Assembly (NCBI RefSeq): GCF_900108405.1
Contig: NZ_FNXG01000001.1
Span: 62,001 to 126,000, forward strand
Direction of reading: 5' to 3'
DNA: 64,000 nt
Origin: Paracoccus alkenifer
GTDB taxonomy: Bacteria > Pseudomonadota > Alphaproteobacteria > Rhodobacterales > Rhodobacteraceae
Position 1 is the stretch's first letter; every line of letters starts with the position of its first letter. The position numbers were made by a program, and so were the translations under genes. This document shows positions 1 through 8,791 of this stretch, in pieces. The notes beneath the pieces are model-generated. The model was not told the origin of the DNA, did no database searches, and saw only the letters and a program-made list of their open reading frames with translations.

Positions 1-710
1 TTGTGAAAGAACCGCGCGACCATCGAATATTGCTGCCAGTCGCCGCGATCCCCGCCCGGCAGGTTCTGCACGATGTCATCCGCCGTGCCCGACAGCGCGT
101 ATTTCGCCACCAGCGCCTCGTGCGGGTTCACCCCGGCGGCCAGGGCGTTGCGTTCGAACCGGTCGATCTCGCGGGTGACATGTTCCATCAGCGGCGCGAC
201 CTGCAGTTCCACCAGCCCGGTGCGCAGCCGCCCCAGCAGGATCAGCAGGCTGGCCGCCGCCGCCAGCAGCGGGTTCGAGGACGACGCCGCGCCCAGATCG
301 CGGACCTTCAGCGCCTCGTGCAGGGCGATGCGCGGGGGGTGGGCGGCGGGCGCGGGGGCGGGGCGCGCGCCGATATCGGGAAAGAACCCCCGGTCGTCCG
401 CCCCGGCGGCGCGACCGATCTGCGCGTGTTCGCCATATGCCGGCCCGGCTGCCGGCATCGGCCTGCCAAGCCAGGTCTGGCCGCTGCCCGGCGCCTGCCC
501 AAAGGGCGAGGCCGAGGCCGGCGGCGCCCCGGCCTGTCCATAGCCCGGCCCCGGCCCCTGCCCCGGACGCCCGATCACCGTGCGCGCGTCGTCGCCCGAG
601 GGTTGCGGACGCGCCCAGGCATCCCCGGCCCCGGCAGGCGCCCGGCCCGGACCCGGACCATGCCCTTGCGGGCCGCCGAACACCGTCTTGTCGTCGTCGC
701 TGCCAGCCAT
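1..710 (-). CDS. tssL: T6SS membrane-complex protein TssL (DotU/IcmH family), 3' part off the left edge
   Basis: TssL is the inner-membrane T6SS subunit that forms the envelope-spanning complex with TssM and TssJ. About 236 codons are visible. Residues 1 to about 120 are Gly/Pro/Ala-rich and look disordered; they hold two similar motifs, DDKTVFG around Thr9 and DDARTVIGRP around Thr44. The DotU core then begins (ALHEALKV, NPLLAAAASLLILLGRLR, EIDRFERNALAAGV, QYSMVARFF). The C-terminal membrane segment lies outside the window. The ATG overlaps the tssK stop as ATGA, so the two are translationally coupled. In Agrobacterium tumefaciens TssL is threonine-phosphorylated by PpkA and then bound by Fha. 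The two motifs here suggest the same control through the FHA protein at 24163-25323, which is an inference. Confidence 0.9.
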   Translation of the reverse strand, partial: MAGSDDDKTVFGGPQGHGPGPGRAPAGAGDAWARPQPSGDDARTVIGRPGQGPGPGYGQAGAPPASASPFGQAPGSGQTWLGRPMPAAGPAYGEHAQIGRAAGADDRGFFPDIGARPAPAPAAHPPRIALHEALKVRDLGAASSSNPLLAAAASLLILLGRLRTGLVELQVAPLMEHVTREIDRFERNALAAGVNPHEALVAKYALSGTADDIVQNLPGGDRGDWQQYSMVARFFH

Positions 711-2044
711 CACGACCTCTCGGGCACGGCCCATAGTTCCAGTTTCAGATGCGGCCAGTCACCGGCGAAATGCATCCCGATCGCCGGAGCCGTGGAAAAC
801 TCGCGCCACAGCGGAGAGTTCTTTTCCAGCCGGAAATACACGTTCGAGGACAGCACCCTGATCTGGCGCGGCGGGTTGGGCAGATGCTGCAACCCGATGC
901 CGGGCAGGTTGTTGTTCACGATCTCGGACATGCGGGTGTTGGGGCCGATCTTGCACAATTCGGGGAACTGCCCCTGCACCTGCGTCAGCGGCTTGGCGCT
1001 TTCGACCTCGACGATGAAACTGGCGTCGCGGAACAGGTTGCGGTCGTGGACCTCGGCCAGATAGGAATTCTGCCGCACCTCGCGCAGCGGCAGGCGGATG
1101 GCCCGCCCGACATCGCGCGACAGCAGCCGCTGGATGTCGGCCACGATCTGCGAAAAGCTTTCCTTGGGGTCGCCGTGGTCATAGGCCGGATAATCCGGCG
1201 CATGGCGGCTGCCGGAATCAAAGGTCGCCAGTTCCCCCGCCAGCGCCACCAGATCGCGATACAGCGCCTCGGGGTGGACGGCAAAGCTGCGCGACAGGTG
1301 GCGCAGCACGCCGATATGGCGGTTCAGCGCCATCAGCATCAGATAGTCGCTTGCCTGCAACCCGCCCCCCGCCGAAGGGTCGGTCGCATAGCGCGCAAGG
1401 CTTTCCAGCCGCGCCTCGATCCAGCCGATGACGCGGGTCAGGTAGCCCAGGATCTGCGGATGCGCCCCGATCACCAGCGCGGGCGGGGGGAAGGTCTCGT
1501 CCAGCGTGACCACGCCGTCGCGGACCTCGGCGATGCGGGCAAGGCGCAGGCTCTGATAGCCCGGCCGCGGGGTCTTGCGGATCGCCAGTTCCAGCCGCGG
1601 CACGGCTAGCTCCAGCACCTGCTCGGTCCGCATGGCGCTGCTGATGTCGCTGACGGTTTCGGTGACGATGCCCCAGCGGGTGGTCGCGCCCTCGTCCTGC
1701 AAGGGGGCGGTGTCGCGCATGTTGGGCGAGCTGTCGGGCAGCGTCAGCCAGACGAACTGCCCCGCCGCGTCGTCGGGGACGGGCACCGCCAGCGGCAGGG
1801 GGCCGGTGCCCGGCGCGTCAAAGGGCGTGCCGTCGGGCATGATCCCCGACACCGCGCGCAGGGCCAGCATCCCCTGTTGCGCCTGGTCGCGGTCGATCGC
1901 CAGCTCGCCCACGCCCCAGGGATAGGGGGTCATCCACCGGGTGCGGGCGTGCAGCAGATGCTCGTGATAGCGGTCGGCCTGCTGTAGATGCTGGGGCTGC
2001 ATGAACAGCCCCTCTTTCCATGCGACCTTGCTGAACCAGGACAT
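710..2044 (-). CDS. tssK: T6SS baseplate protein TssK
   Basis: TssK (ImpJ/VasE family) is the cytoplasmic adaptor that links the T6SS baseplate (TssF, TssG, TssE) to the TssJLM membrane complex. The protein has 444 residues, the usual size. It starts with the family-typical N-terminus MSWFSKVAWKEGLFMQPQHL, where the phage receptor-binding-protein-like shoulder begins. I chose the ATG at 2044 because this conserved segment begins there; an in-frame upstream start at 2071 would add an unconserved tail. It is followed directly by tssL with an ATGA overlap. Upstream is a 123-bp gap separating it from the autotransporter gene on the same strand. Confidence 0.93.
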   Translation of the reverse strand: MSWFSKVAWKEGLFMQPQHLQQADRYHEHLLHARTRWMTPYPWGVGELAIDRDQAQQGMLALRAVSGIMPDGTPFDAPGTGPLPLAVPVPDDAAGQFVWLTLPDSSPNMRDTAPLQDEGATTRWGIVTETVSDISSAMRTEQVLELAVPRLELAIRKTPRPGYQSLRLARIAEVRDGVVTLDETFPPPALVIGAHPQILGYLTRVIGWIEARLESLARYATDPSAGGGLQASDYLMLMALNRHIGVLRHLSRSFAVHPEALYRDLVALAGELATFDSGSRHAPDYPAYDHGDPKESFSQIVADIQRLLSRDVGRAIRLPLREVRQNSYLAEVHDRNLFRDASFIVEVESAKPLTQVQGQFPELCKIGPNTRMSEIVNNNLPGIGLQHLPNPPRQIRVLSSNVYFRLEKNSPLWREFSTAPAIGMHFAGDWPHLKLELWAVPERS

Positions 2045-2086
2045 GCGCGGCGGGCTCCTTGCGTTCGTCAATCAATTGCGGGCCCG

Positions 2087-2126
2087 AGGGCCGTTGCCAT
2101 GCCCGAAAGGGCCGTTGTCATGCCCG
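2087..2126. repeat. Short tandem direct repeat upstream of tssK
   Basis: Two copies of a 19-bp unit (AGGGCCGTTGCCATGCCCG and the same with one C-to-T change) occur at 2087-2105 and 2108-2126, a period of 21 bp. They lie in the gap between the end of the autotransporter gene and the tssK start. A period of two helical turns could suit a dimeric regulator, but nothing else supports that. It may be a simple local duplication. Confidence 0.5.
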
Positions 2127-2167
2127 GCGCCAGACCGGACAGAAAGTCACGCCATCGGACGCGCCGG

Positions 2168-5100
2168 TCAGAACTGCCAGCGCAGCTGCCCGGTCACGCC
2201 CACGCTGTCCAGCCCCCCGCCGAACCGCGCGTCGATCCTTGCGCTGCTGGAAAACTGCCGCCCGCGCCCGGTTTCACTCAGCACCTTGATGTAGTTCGCC
2301 CCGAAGCTGAGTTCGCCGTAGGCCCCCAGGTGGTCCGAAACCAGCCGCTGCGGCGCGAAACCCGGGTCGGTGTCGTTGGAAAATACCGAAACGGTCGAAT
2401 CCGCAAAGTCCTTGTAATAAGTGCCGGTGGCAAAGGCATAAAGCGCCTCGTTCCGGGCGGGCTGCACAAAGGTGCGGGCAACGGTGGTGCCGACAAAGCC
2501 GGTTCGGCGCTCGCTGTCCTCGAAGCTCAGCCGATAGTCGTCGTCAAAGCGGATCGAGTCGGTCGAAAGCCGCGACCAGGCAAAGCCGGCGGTCGGCACC
2601 ACCACCCAGCCGGCTTTGCCGACCGGAATGGCATAGCCGACCGAGCCGCTGAGCGTGTGCGCCGTGCTGCCGAAATCGGTATCGTCCAGCCCCAGATCGC
2701 CCCCCGCGCCCGGAATGGCCCGGTTGCGGATGGTGAAATCGGTGGTCTCATAGCGATATTGCAGATCGGCCTGGAAACGGCCGCGGGTGGCGGTCGCATA
2801 GACCCCGCCATATGCCTGCGTGAAATCGGCCGAGGTGGTGCTTATGACACGGTCCGTCACCGACTGTGCATTGTCCGGGTCGATGGCGTGGACCGGCTGG
2901 CGGGTGTCGCCCTGGTTGACGCCGCCGATGACGCCAAAGGCCATGTCCCAGCCGCCGAAGCGGTCGTCCGAACAGGCCAGATCGCCGCCGACCTGCATTC
3001 CGTAGTAATGGGCGTGGATCGTGCTTTCGATATTGCTGACGCCGTTGTCGGTGGCCCCGCTGGCGGTTGCGTGCCCGCCCATCAGCCGCGCCCATGCCCC
3101 GGTGCCGCAGGGGTTCTCGCGGTCTTCATAGGCCAGCCCGGTGACAAAGGGGCTGGTGGGGCGGTTCACCACCGATCCGATCAGCGACTGGATCAAGGTC
3201 ACGTTGCCGAACAACGCCCCGATTCCCGGGCTGGTCTGTCCCACCAGTTCGAGATTGCCGAAACTGCCGGCCTGTTCGACCGAATAGACCAGCCGCCCCG
3301 AAGGAAGATCCGTCAGGTCATAGGCATAGCGGAAATCATTGGCAGAGCCAAAGCTCTGGTCCACGTCCAGCAGGGTGATCCGCTGCCCCGGCTGCGTGCC
3401 GGCGCCGCTGCCCGCGAAAGAAAACGCCAGATTGATCCGGCCCGTGGTCGCGCCCCCCTGCACGACGATCCTGTCGGCTGTCATCGCGTCCAGATCGAGG
3501 TCCAGCACATAGGTGCCGGTTCCCGACAGCCCGCCCAGCTGCAACAGGCTGCCGACCTGACCGTCGGTCGCCAGGCTGACCGTCCCGTCGTTGATCAGCG
3601 CGCCGGTGATGCTGCCCTGATCGCCCAGCGCGTTCACCGTGCCGTTATTGGCGACATCACCGGCCAGAATGCCGCTCAGGCCAAGCACTCCGCCCAGATT
3701 GTTCACCACGCCGCCGGCGACGGTCATCGTATGGCCCTGCGCCACGGTCAGCCCGGCCGGGCCGCCGGCCGCACCGGGGCCGTTCACCAGCGCCTCGGCC
3801 ACGGTGACATCGCCGGTGGTGCGCAGGGCGGCGTGGTTGGTCAGGCTGCCGCCCAGCGCCCCGCCCCAGTCCATCTCGCCTGAGTTGACTACATTTCCGT
3901 CGATGGTTCCCGTCCCGATCAGGGCGCCCTGGTTCGACAGCGCCGCCGCAAGCGCGCCGTCCACGGTCATCTGCCCCGCGTTCCCGACGGTGCCGGCCGA
4001 TTCAAGCCGGTCGCCGGCGTCGATCCGGGCGATGCCGGTATCGCGGTTGTCCAGCCCGGCCACGACCAGATCCCCCGCGACCTCCAGCGCGCCGCTGTTG
4101 TCCAGCATGCCCTCGATACTGCCCGAGCCGCGCAGAGTGCCGGCGTTGTCCAGACGCCCGACGACACGCCCGTTCTGCATCACCACCGTGGCGTCTTCGC
4201 GGTTGGTCAGATCCGCATCCAGCGCCCCGGCGATGGTCATGGTGCCGTCGGCGCGGTTCTCGGCGGTAGCGGCGGAAACGCTGCTGTCCGCCGCGATGGC
4301 GAAGCTGCCCGAGTTGGTCAGCGCGTCCACATTGCGCAGATGGCCGGTGCTGTCGGCGTCGCTGTCCACGACAAAGCTGCCGGCGTTGTGGACATCATGG
4401 CCGGCCGCATCCAGATCGGCGGTCACACGGACGTGGCCGTTGCTGCCGTTGCGCAGATCGCCGTTCAGCGTGGCATCCTCGCTATAGGTCAGGTTGCCCT
4501 GGTTGGTGACCGTGCCGACCAGCTCGACCAGCGAGCCGTCGATGTCGGAACCCTCCTCAAGCTCGATATCGTCGGCCTCGATGGTCAGCGACCCGGTGCC
4601 GCTGACGGTCACTCTGCCCGAGTTGCTGAACCTGCCTTCGGTCACGCTCAGCCGCACATCCCCCGCCCCCGAGGTCATGTCGATGGTGCCGTAGTTGGTC
4701 AGACCGCCCCGCACCGAGGAATCCGAGATCATCTCGATCCGCCCGCCGGCGGCGTTCTCGACATTGCCGACGATGTTTGCGCCATCAAGGCCCAGCGTGC
4801 CGCTGTTGCTGATCCTTGCGTCCGCGCCGGCAACCTCCAGCGTGCCCTCGACGGCGATATGGCCGCTGTTGTCCACGTCGCCCTGCGAAAGCAGGCGGTC
4901 CGCGCCGCCGATGCCGACATCGCCGGTATTGGTCAGGCTCGCCACCGACAGATTGCCGGCAGTGGTCAGCGTGCCCGAATTTTCCACGTCGCCGACCGAG
5001 CCGCCGATGGTGGCAGAGCCGGTGTTGGCCAGCGCCCCGGTGATCTCGCCCGTGCCGGTCAGCTCGCCGGCGTTGTCCAGCGCGCCGTCGATCCCGCCCC

Positions 5101-6457
5101 CTTGCAGGTCCAGCACCGCGCCCAGCTGGTTTTCCACCGCCGCCTCAAGCCGGCCGGCGATGTTCATCCGGCCGCCGGCCGCGTTGATTGCCGTTCCGGC
5201 CTGGACCGCACCACCCTGGCGAATGTCGAAATCGGCGCTGTTGGCCAGCGTCCCGACACCGTGCAGCCTGCCGTCGGCCTGAACCTCGAAACTGCCGTCG
5301 TTGCCGACGTCGTGGCCGGCCGCGTCCACATCGGCCGACACCCCCACCGCGCCGCCGGCAAGGTTCGTCAGCCCGTCGTCAAGCGTGGTGTCGTCGGTGA
5401 AATCCAGCTGGCCGGCGTTCTCGATAAAGCCGACCAGATCGATCATGGCCGTGTCGATGGCCGAGCCGACCCCCAGCAGGATCTGCTCGGCCACAATGGT
5501 CAGCACCCCGCCGCCCGAGCCGTCCAGCTGCCCCCGGTTGCTGAAGCTGCCGTCCACCGCCAGCCGGGCATTGCCCGCGGTCTTTTCGATCAGGCCATGG
5601 TTTTCCAGATCGCCGGCAATGCGGGAATCGCCGTCGAGCCGCAGTATCGCGCTTTCGCTGTTCACGACGGGCTGTGCCGAGGTCAGCACATCGCCCCCGT
5701 TCAGCGACAGGGTGCCGCCCGCCTGGTTGACCAGCCGCAGCACGCTCAGCGCGCCGTCGATGTCCACCGCGCCGCTGTTCTCGACCGCTCCGGTCACGAT
5801 GCCCGCCGCGCTCAGCGCACCGCCCGAGGCGACAGCGACATCGCCGTTGTGCTCGCCGCCCAGCCGGGCCGTGCCGTCGACCTGCATCTGGCCGGCGGTA
5901 TTGCCCTCGCTGCGGAAATTCGCGCCGGCGTCCACGTCCAGCCGGGTCATGCCGGCGCTGTCGCCCGCGTAATCCACCGTCCCCTGCCCGCCGATCCGGA
6001 TCGCCCCGCTCAGGGCGCTGTCCACGGTCAGGGTCAGGTCGCTGCCCGCCTCAAGCACCACCTCGGCATCCGCATCGACCGCCGCGATCTCGCCCCCGGT
6101 CAGCGTGTAGTCCCCCGATTCCACCCGCAGCCCGCCCGGCCGCACCGTGCCGTCGATCGTCACCGTGACCGCGCCCCCGCCGGGTTTGGTCAGGATCCCC
6201 ACGTCGCCGTCGTCCAGCGCGCGGTGGTCGGGCTCGTTCTCATACTGCCAGATCGCGCTGTCGGCGCCCCAGGTCACGCTTGGCGAGGGGTCGATCGTGT
6301 CGTCGCCGGTCACGTCGTCCAGATAAGCCTGCGCAAAACCCGCCCCCGGCATCAGCGCCAAAGGCGCCAAACCGATCAGCGCGGTCGAGAGCAGCAGCTG
6401 CGCACGGCGGAAATCGCGGGCGTGACGGGGGGCAATCTCGAACATGGGTAAATGCAT
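2168..6457 (-). CDS. Large autotransporter (type Va) with beta-helical repeat passenger
   Basis: This 1429-residue protein has an N-terminal signal peptide (hydrophobic segment about residues 20-42, likely cleaved near GFAQA). A long passenger follows, built of short N-[ST]-G / L-x-N-x-G rungs typical of a right-handed beta-helix. The C-terminal region (about 1115-1429) is an autotransporter beta-barrel ending in LRWQF, with the terminal aromatic that BamA recognises. The passenger contains a long internal duplication with a period of about 305 residues (915 bp): the motif DAAGHDV-x-N-x-GSF recurs near residues 382 and 687 and the flanks align too. It is expected to be displayed or released at the cell surface, perhaps as an adhesin. 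A second ATG at 6445 is a possible alternative start. Its position inside a T6SS cluster is unusual, and no functional link is visible. Confidence 0.85.
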   Translation of the reverse strand: MHLPMFEIAPRHARDFRRAQLLLSTALIGLAPLALMPGAGFAQAYLDDVTGDDTIDPSPSVTWGADSAIWQYENEPDHRALDDGDVGILTKPGGGAVTVTIDGTVRPGGLRVESGDYTLTGGEIAAVDADAEVVLEAGSDLTLTVDSALSGAIRIGGQGTVDYAGDSAGMTRLDVDAGANFRSEGNTAGQMQVDGTARLGGEHNGDVAVASGGALSAAGIVTGAVENSGAVDIDGALSVLRLVNQAGGTLSLNGGDVLTSAQPVVNSESAILRLDGDSRIAGDLENHGLIEKTAGNARLAVDGSFSNRGQLDGSGGGVLTIVAEQILLGVGSAIDTAMIDLVGFIENAGQLDFTDDTTLDDGLTNLAGGAVGVSADVDAAGHDVGNDGSFEVQADGRLHGVGTLANSADFDIRQGGAVQAGTAINAAGGRMNIAGRLEAAVENQLGAVLDLQGGGIDGALDNAGELTGTGEITGALANTGSATIGGSVGDVENSGTLTTAGNLSVASLTNTGDVGIGGADRLLSQGDVDNSGHIAVEGTLEVAGADARISNSGTLGLDGANIVGNVENAAGGRIEMISDSSVRGGLTNYGTIDMTSGAGDVRLSVTEGRFSNSGRVTVSGTGSLTIEADDIELEEGSDIDGSLVELVGTVTNQGNLTYSEDATLNGDLRNGSNGHVRVTADLDAAGHDVHNAGSFVVDSDADSTGHLRNVDALTNSGSFAIAADSSVSAATAENRADGTMTIAGALDADLTNREDATVVMQNGRVVGRLDNAGTLRGSGSIEGMLDNSGALEVAGDLVVAGLDNRDTGIARIDAGDRLESAGTVGNAGQMTVDGALAAALSNQGALIGTGTIDGNVVNSGEMDWGGALGGSLTNHAALRTTGDVTVAEALVNGPGAAGGPAGLTVAQGHTMTVAGGVVNNLGGVLGLSGILAGDVANNGTVNALGDQGSITGALINDGTVSLATDGQVGSLLQLGGLSGTGTYVLDLDLDAMTADRIVVQGGATTGRINLAFSFAGSGAGTQPGQRITLLDVDQSFGSANDFRYAYDLTDLPSGRLVYSVEQAGSFGNLELVGQTSPGIGALFGNVTLIQSLIGSVVNRPTSPFVTGLAYEDRENPCGTGAWARLMGGHATASGATDNGVSNIESTIHAHYYGMQVGGDLACSDDRFGGWDMAFGVIGGVNQGDTRQPVHAIDPDNAQSVTDRVISTTSADFTQAYGGVYATATRGRFQADLQYRYETTDFTIRNRAIPGAGGDLGLDDTDFGSTAHTLSGSVGYAIPVGKAGWVVVPTAGFAWSRLSTDSIRFDDDYRLSFEDSERRTGFVGTTVARTFVQPARNEALYAFATGTYYKDFADSTVSVFSNDTDPGFAPQRLVSDHLGAYGELSFGANYIKVLSETGRGRQFSSSARIDARFGGGLDSVGVTGQLRWQF

Positions 6458-6574
6458 CTTTCAATCGGGATGTCCGAAAACCGGACAGGCGACGGGTGCC
6501 GCCGCGCCTTGGATAGCGCGCCCCACGCAGTCAAAACAAGCATTCTGCGCGTTTTGGATGGGATGCGCGGCATT

Positions 6575-8791
6575 TCATCCACCCTTGTCCCCGCGCAGCC
6601 GGTCCATCGCCTGGACAAAGGCCGCGATCTCGGGGGAAACTGGGGGTCCGGGCGCCTGCGCGACATGGGTCGGGGCGGCGCCGGCCATCTTGCGGTCGGC
6701 CCAGCTGCGCAGCTCGGCGATGGAATAGCCGCGCAGGAACGGGTTGGCCGACACCACCTGCGGCCCCATCACCTGAAGCACCGAGGCCGAGGCATCCGCC
6801 CGCAGCGCCTGATCCGCCCCCGCCGGTCCCAGGAAATGCGCCAGATACAGCCGGCCGGCCGAGATCGCATGGCCTCGGGCGCGCAGGAACGCCTCGTTTT
6901 CCTGGGCGAGATGGCGCACCATCTGGCGCGACAGTTCGGGGTTGAGGCGCAGGGCAAGCAGCTCGTGCCGCGACAGGTTTCGGGCCATGTCGGGGCGATA
7001 GCTCTGCATCATCCGCAGCCAGGTCGATTCGATGAACTGGCCCAGCCCGGTGGCGGTGGACAGCGGGTTGCGCGCCGCCGCGTTGCCGGCGCTTTCCACG
7101 GTGATGATGCGCCCGATCAGGGCCTCGATCGCGTCCGAGGCCAGCACCTCGCCCGCGCTGCTGAGCCATGGCAGCGGATCGACCGGCACCCCGTCCGACA
7201 AAAGCTGGAACACCAGCCCCGGCGCCGCCTGCCCCTGCGGCCGCCCCACCGTGCCGATGAGCGCGCCGGCCGCGATCTGCGCGTCCGCGGCCGCCGGCGC
7301 AGACAGGGACGCCAACCCGGAATAACGGCTGACCATGCCGTTTTCATGGGTGATTTCCAGCTGCGCCCCCCGCGCGCCCTCGACCGAGCGCGCCGTGATC
7401 CGCCCGGCGCCCGCCGCGGTGACCGGGCTGCCCTCGGGGGCGGACCAGACCACATGACCCCGGTCGGCGCCCACCTCTGCATCATCGGCGCCCATGGGCA
7501 GGAAACGCTGCGACAGCACGCCCGCAACCGGCGGGGTCAGGGCCGCACCGCCCGCCCGGTGCTGCACCCGGGCCGAGGGCGCGTGGCAGGCAAAGCCGTC
7601 GCCCTCGGGGACGACATAGCAGGGCCGGTCGCCGCCGGGGCCGCTGATGCCCACGAACAGGATCGCGCCGGGCCGCGCGACCCCGGCCGCCGGCGCATAG
7701 ATCAGGGTCAGCCGGTCGGCCTCATCGGCGTGGCTGTCAAGGTCGTGGACGCGCGACATCAGGGCCAGCGCCTCGCCGATGGTTTCGGGGGGCACGTCGT
7801 TGCGCAGGGCCGCGGAATAGATCAGGTCCAGCAGCCGCTGCTGCCCGCCGGGCCCCGCGCCGGCATCCTGCCGGGCCAACAGCTCGTCCAGCAGCGGCTG
7901 GTCGGCCCAGGGATCGGCCGCCGCGACCAGCTGCCCCGCCCCGTTCATCGCCAGCGAGCCGACATAGCCCCCCGCCCCGTAGAGCGACAGCTGCACCACC
8001 TCGCGCAGCTCGCCGCGGCTGCGATAGCGCATCGCAAGCACCGATCCGGGGGGCAGGTTCCGCCCGGTGCCGATCTGGCTGTCGATACGCGCCGCCAGCC
8101 GCGCCGAGGTGTCCGCGTCGAAACCGTTTTCGGCCAGCAGGCGGTCCAGCCCGACCTCGCCCGTGGTTTCCACGATCAGCTCGCGCCACAGCGGCACCCG
8201 CAGTCCGGCGTCGCGCAAAAACGCCACGCCGCTGCTGGCGCGTTGTTCGGTGGCCAGATGCACGCTGTCGGGGCTGGCGTGGGGGGCCGAGGGATCGGCG
8301 CGGCGGGCCCGGCTGCGCTCGGCCTGAAACAGCGCGAATTCCTCGCGCGTCGAGGGCAGCATCGCCACCAGCTGGCGGTCGCGCGACACCAGCGCGCTGT
8401 CGAGCAGCGCGACCGTGCCGCCGCCCAGCCCGCCGCCCACTCTGCCGGCGCGACCCGGCACGGCGGCGGGGGCCGGCACATGCCGCAGCTCGCGCGGGCC
8501 AGCGTCGTCGGGGGCCGGGATGATCAGCGGATCGCCGGGCAGATCGGTAAAAGTATCGGCCCGCACCACCGGAGCGATGTCGAACTGCGATTCGACCTGC
8601 ACCAGCTCTTGCCCCAGATCGCCGCCGCGCAGCCATGCCGCATCGGGGCGGAACTGCCACCAGCCGGCGGCAGCCGCCACCGCAACCGCCGCGACCGCGC
8701 CCCCCCAGCGCAGCGCGGCGATGCGGCGGCGGCGGCGGCGCGCGCCCTTGCCCATCTGCCTGAAACGCGGGTCGATCCGGGTCGCGGGCAT
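6575..8791 (-). CDS. Membrane-anchored lytic transglycosylase with degenerate LytM (M23-like) domain
   Basis: The 738-residue product begins with an Arg-rich cytoplasmic tail and one transmembrane helix (about residues 25-46), so the rest should be periplasmic. Residues about 414-544 have the fold signature of an M23/LytM peptidase (SAPEGSPVTAAGAG, GTVGRPQGQAAPGLVFQL, PVDPLPWL). The zinc ligands are missing: the HxGxD position reads H446-VVW and the HxH position reads L526-V-F. Residues about 555-700 are SLT/GH23-like (ITVESAGN, NPLSTATGLGQFIESTWL) and keep a Glu (about 566) where the family has its catalytic acid. The likely roles are glycan-strand cleavage and, for the LytM part, binding or activation as in EnvC/NlpD. 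Its ATG overlaps the stop of the upstream peptidoglycan-binding-like gene. The context suggests local wall opening for T6SS or the adjacent Exb-like module, which is an inference. Confidence 0.8.
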   Translation of the reverse strand: MPATRIDPRFRQMGKGARRRRRRIAALRWGGAVAAVAVAAAAGWWQFRPDAAWLRGGDLGQELVQVESQFDIAPVVRADTFTDLPGDPLIIPAPDDAGPRELRHVPAPAAVPGRAGRVGGGLGGGTVALLDSALVSRDRQLVAMLPSTREEFALFQAERSRARRADPSAPHASPDSVHLATEQRASSGVAFLRDAGLRVPLWRELIVETTGEVGLDRLLAENGFDADTSARLAARIDSQIGTGRNLPPGSVLAMRYRSRGELREVVQLSLYGAGGYVGSLAMNGAGQLVAAADPWADQPLLDELLARQDAGAGPGGQQRLLDLIYSAALRNDVPPETIGEALALMSRVHDLDSHADEADRLTLIYAPAAGVARPGAILFVGISGPGGDRPCYVVPEGDGFACHAPSARVQHRAGGAALTPPVAGVLSQRFLPMGADDAEVGADRGHVVWSAPEGSPVTAAGAGRITARSVEGARGAQLEITHENGMVSRYSGLASLSAPAAADAQIAAGALIGTVGRPQGQAAPGLVFQLLSDGVPVDPLPWLSSAGEVLASDAIEALIGRIITVESAGNAAARNPLSTATGLGQFIESTWLRMMQSYRPDMARNLSRHELLALRLNPELSRQMVRHLAQENEAFLRARGHAISAGRLYLAHFLGPAGADQALRADASASVLQVMGPQVVSANPFLRGYSIAELRSWADRKMAGAAPTHVAQAPGPPVSPEIAAFVQAMDRLRGDKGG

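Noticed and set aside
414..710. Possible CRISPR or tandem-repeat array in the Gly/Pro-rich start of tssL
   Set aside because: The repetition is codon-level low complexity in a disordered coding region, without regular direct repeats and unique spacers. No CRISPR array or cas gene is present in the window.
1988..6451. Long open frames on the plus strand antisense to the autotransporter (1988-3883 and 4340-6451)
   Set aside because: They are Arg/Ala/Gly/Pro-rich products typical of antisense frames in GC-rich DNA, with no family motifs. The minus-strand gene explains the region.
6575..8791. Active M23 zinc endopeptidase
   Set aside because: The HxxxD and HxH zinc-ligand positions are replaced, so I call the domain degenerate, not a working peptidase.
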